From Stutzerimonas stutzeri (GTDB lineage: Bacteria > Pseudomonadota > Gammaproteobacteria > Pseudomonadales > Pseudomonadaceae), in assembly GCF_038561965.1 (NCBI RefSeq), contig NZ_CP139348.1:2294001-2358000 (forward strand): DNA of 64,000 nucleotides, written 5' to 3'. The notes below the pieces were generated by a model. The model was not told the origin of the DNA. It saw only the letters and a program-made list of their open reading frames with translations, and did not search any database. This document shows, piece after piece, positions 61,736 through 64,000 of the stretch. The position numbers were made by a program, and so were the translations under genes. The number at the start of each line of letters is the position of its first letter. Within the stretch, counting starts at the first letter, position 1.

Positions 61736-64000
61736 ATGTCCCTCCGCTTTTGGCTCAGCTGTCTGCTCCTGCTTGCTGGCAGGGCCGTACAGGCTGAAGA
61801 CCTCTCTTATCAGCGCGACATTCAGCCGATCTTTACCGCCAAGTGTGTTGCCTGCCATGCCTGTTACGACTCGCCTTGTCAGCTCAATCTTGGCAGTGGT
61901 GAGGGTGCGTCCCGTGGCGGGCATAAGTTGCCGGTCTACAACGGTGTTCGAGTCAAGGCGCAGCAGCCGACCCGGCTGTTTCTCGATGCCGATGGCGATG
62001 CGGCCTGGCGGCGCAAGGGCTTTCATTCGGTGCTTGGTGCCGAGAACAATCAGGCGGCGCTGATGGCGCGCATGCTGGAGCTGGGGCGCAGCCAGCCGCT
62101 GGTGCCGAACGCCAAGCTGCCACCGGGTCTGGATATTGGCATCGGCCGGGAAAACAGCTGTCCTCGGCCGGGAGAGTTCGATACCTATGCGCGCAAGACT
62201 GCCCATGGCGGCATGCCGTTCGCCGTCACCGGGCTAAGCGATAACGAGTACAGCACCGTGCAGCGCTGGCTGGAGCAGGGCGCGCCGGTCGAGCATCGGC
62301 AGTTGACTCCCTCGGCAGTGGACGCTTCGCAGATCGCCGAATGGGAGCGCCTGCTCAACACGCCCGGTGCACGCGGCAGCCTGGTCGGCCGCTGGCTGTA
62401 TGAGCACCTTTATATTGCGCACCTGTATTTCGAAGGGGGCGAGGGCGGTCACTTCTATCAGGTGGTGCGCTCGCGTACGCCCAGCGGTGAGCCGGTCGAC
62501 CCCATCGCGACGCGTCGCCCCAACGACGATCCAGGCACTCGTTTCAGCTATCGCCTGCGTCCGATCAGCGACGTGATCGTGCACAAGACACACATCACCT
62601 ACCGGTTGAGCGCGACAAAGCTGGCGCGGGTGCAATCGCTTTTCTTCGATGGCGCCTGGACAGTGGATGCTGTGCCTGGCTATGGCGCGAATCATCGGGC
62701 CAACCCGTTCAAGACATTCCAGGCGATTCCTGCCGAGGTGCGCTACCAGTTCATGCTGGATAACGCCGAGTACTTCGTGCGCACATTCATCCGTGGGCCG
62801 GTGTGTCGCGGACAAATTGCTACCGACGTGATCCGCGATAACTTCTGGGTGTTTTTCCAGGATCCGCAGCACGACCTGTACGTGACCGACCGCCGCTACC
62901 GCGAGCAGACAACACCGCTGCTGGCGATGCCGGGACAGTTCGATGAAATGGGTGGCCTTTTCGCGTTCTGGAAAACCTACCGCGTTAAACGCAACCAGTA
63001 CGAGCAGTTGCGTACGCAGGCCTACGCCAACAAGCCTGCGGATTGGAAACAGATCTGGTCCGGTAACGACAACGCCCTGCTCAGCATCTTTCGCCAGCAT
63101 GACAGCTCTTCGGTGCGCAAAGGGCTGATCGGCGAGATCCCGCAAACGCTCTGGTGGATGGATTTTCCCTTGCTTGAGCGCACCTACTATCAACTGGTGG
63201 TCAATTTCGACGTGTTCGGTAATGTCTCCCACCAGGGCCAGACGCGCCTGTACTTCGACCTGATCCGCAATGGTGCCGAGCTGAACTTCCTCCGGTTGCT
63301 GCCGGCCGCGTCCCGGCAGGCGATCCTGAACGGCTGGTACGAGAAAGGCGGGCAGCTGAAATTGCTGCTGGCCTACACCTCGATCGACAGCTCGACCCCC
63401 TCGCTGCTCGAACTGGGCAAGGCTGACGCCAAGCGTGCGTTTGCGAGACAGTTGCTGGCGCGGTACACCGGCATCAATGCGGCGCCCGATCCGATCAATC
63501 GCTGCCAGGGTGGCCATTGCTACCGATCGGATCAGCCTGTGCCGCTGCAGCTTGCCGAACAGGCGCTCAGTCGCCTGACCAGCAAAATCGCTGCGGGCTT
63601 ACCGGTCATTCAGCAGCTACCGGAAGCCACGCTGCTGCGCATCGAGTATGGCGACCGCCGCGAGATCTATAGCCTGCTGCGCAACCGAGCGCACAGTAAT
63701 GTGGCGTTCATGTATGGCGAGTCGCTGCGCTGGCAGCCTAGGCTGGACACCCTGACGGTGTATCCCGGCATTCTGAGCAGCTATCCGAACTTCCTCTTCA
63801 GCCTGCCCGCATCCGACGTGCCAGCGTTCGTTGCGGCGCTGGAACAAGCGAAAGAGAGTGGTGATTTCGAGCGCCTGGTTGAGCGTTGGGGCATACGTCG
63901 AAGCCATCCCGATTTCTGGCGATACTTCAACGACCTCACCCGATATCTGGAAGAGACCGATCCAGTGGAAGCGGGAGTGCTCGACATGAGTCGCTACGAG
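61736..64000 (+). CDS. cti: Fatty acid cis-trans isomerase (3' end outside window)
   Basis: The first 755 residues of a periplasmic heme protein; the frame is open to base 64000. A signal peptide (MSLRFWLSCLLLLAGRAVQA) is followed by the heme c site C37-V-A-C40-H41 and two more cysteines, C43 and C48. Cti turns cis into trans double bonds in membrane phospholipid acyl chains without moving them, an emergency response to solvents and heat in Pseudomonas and Vibrio. The match rests on the heme-site context and long conserved C-terminal runs. It is divergent from metH with 162 bases between. Confidence 0.93.
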   Translation, partial: MSLRFWLSCLLLLAGRAVQAEDLSYQRDIQPIFTAKCVACHACYDSPCQLNLGSGEGASRGGHKLPVYNGVRVKAQQPTRLFLDADGDAAWRRKGFHSVLGAENNQAALMARMLELGRSQPLVPNAKLPPGLDIGIGRENSCPRPGEFDTYARKTAHGGMPFAVTGLSDNEYSTVQRWLEQGAPVEHRQLTPSAVDASQIAEWERLLNTPGARGSLVGRWLYEHLYIAHLYFEGGEGGHFYQVVRSRTPSGEPVDPIATRRPNDDPGTRFSYRLRPISDVIVHKTHITYRLSATKLARVQSLFFDGAWTVDAVPGYGANHRANPFKTFQAIPAEVRYQFMLDNAEYFVRTFIRGPVCRGQIATDVIRDNFWVFFQDPQHDLYVTDRRYREQTTPLLAMPGQFDEMGGLFAFWKTYRVKRNQYEQLRTQAYANKPADWKQIWSGNDNALLSIFRQHDSSSVRKGLIGEIPQTLWWMDFPLLERTYYQLVVNFDVFGNVSHQGQTRLYFDLIRNGAELNFLRLLPAASRQAILNGWYEKGGQLKLLLAYTSIDSSTPSLLELGKADAKRAFARQLLARYTGINAAPDPINRCQGGHCYRSDQPVPLQLAEQALSRLTSKIAAGLPVIQQLPEATLLRIEYGDRREIYSLLRNRAHSNVAFMYGESLRWQPRLDTLTVYPGILSSYPNFLFSLPASDVPAFVAALEQAKESGDFERLVERWGIRRSHPDFWRYFNDLTRYLEETDPVEAGVLDMSRYE

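Noticed and set aside
62234..63517. Minus-strand frame of 427 codons
   Set aside because: It is the antisense shadow of cti, which reads open for 755 codons with signal peptide and heme motif.

Overview
The window is a compact, GC-rich chromosomal segment of a pseudomonad (Pseudomonas sensu lato; a Stutzerimonas-like species is my guess, not shown by the sequence). From fabI (about 16.8 kb) to cti (right edge) the gene order, as I remember it, follows P. aeruginosa PAO1 PA1806-PA1846: fabI, the npp/yej peptide transporter, mltD, gloB, rnhA, dnaQ, ldcA, fimL, nudC, SDR, SCP2, sohB, cysI, metH, cti. I saw no insertion sequence, prophage, CRISPR array, rRNA or tRNA.

Region 1 (1-14.7 kb) is the most distinctive part. 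It carries a TonB-dependent receptor (cut by the left edge), an MFS transporter, an RNase D-like exonuclease, a soluble PAS-PAS chemoreceptor, and a periplasmic alcohol-oxidation island. The island holds two PQQ-dependent alcohol dehydrogenases. One (5974-7845, PedE/ExaA-like) has Ser two residues after the catalytic Asp, the calcium type. The other (12811-14589, PedH-like) has Asp there, the lanthanide type. Between them lie cytochrome c550, a MoxJ-type binding protein, a SoxYZ-like carrier, a metallo-beta-lactamase-fold hydrolase and an orphan branched-chain-type binding protein. The two dehydrogenase promoters share two sequence elements in the same order, which suggests a common regulator. 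No sensor kinase, response regulator, PQQ biosynthesis gene or aldehyde dehydrogenase is present here.

Region 2 (14.7-25.1 kb): an AraC regulator divergent from an SDR, then a tightly overlapped minus-strand operon of two solute-binding proteins, two permeases and a double ATPase (nppA1A2BCD/yej), with fabI beginning inside the last transporter gene.

Region 3 (25.1-46.6 kb): housekeeping and accessory metabolism, including an HDOD regulator, cell-wall lytic enzyme MltD, glyoxalase II, RNase HI, DNA polymerase III epsilon, lysine decarboxylase, a dienoyl-CoA isomerase, FimL, NADH pyrophosphatase, a fatty-acid/CoA group (SDR, phosphotransferase-fold protein, SCP2 protein), SohB, an acryloyl-CoA-reductase-like enzyme and sulfite reductase.

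Region 4 (46.6-64 kb): small membrane proteins, an LRR-kinase, an RlmN-like radical SAM enzyme, several transporters, a nicotinamide riboside transporter/kinase pair, a GAF-EAL phosphodiesterase, MetH, and the heme-containing fatty acid cis-trans isomerase Cti, which runs off the right edge. Two 33-residue genes (44265-44366 and 46806-46907) are annotated here from ribosome binding sites and context.
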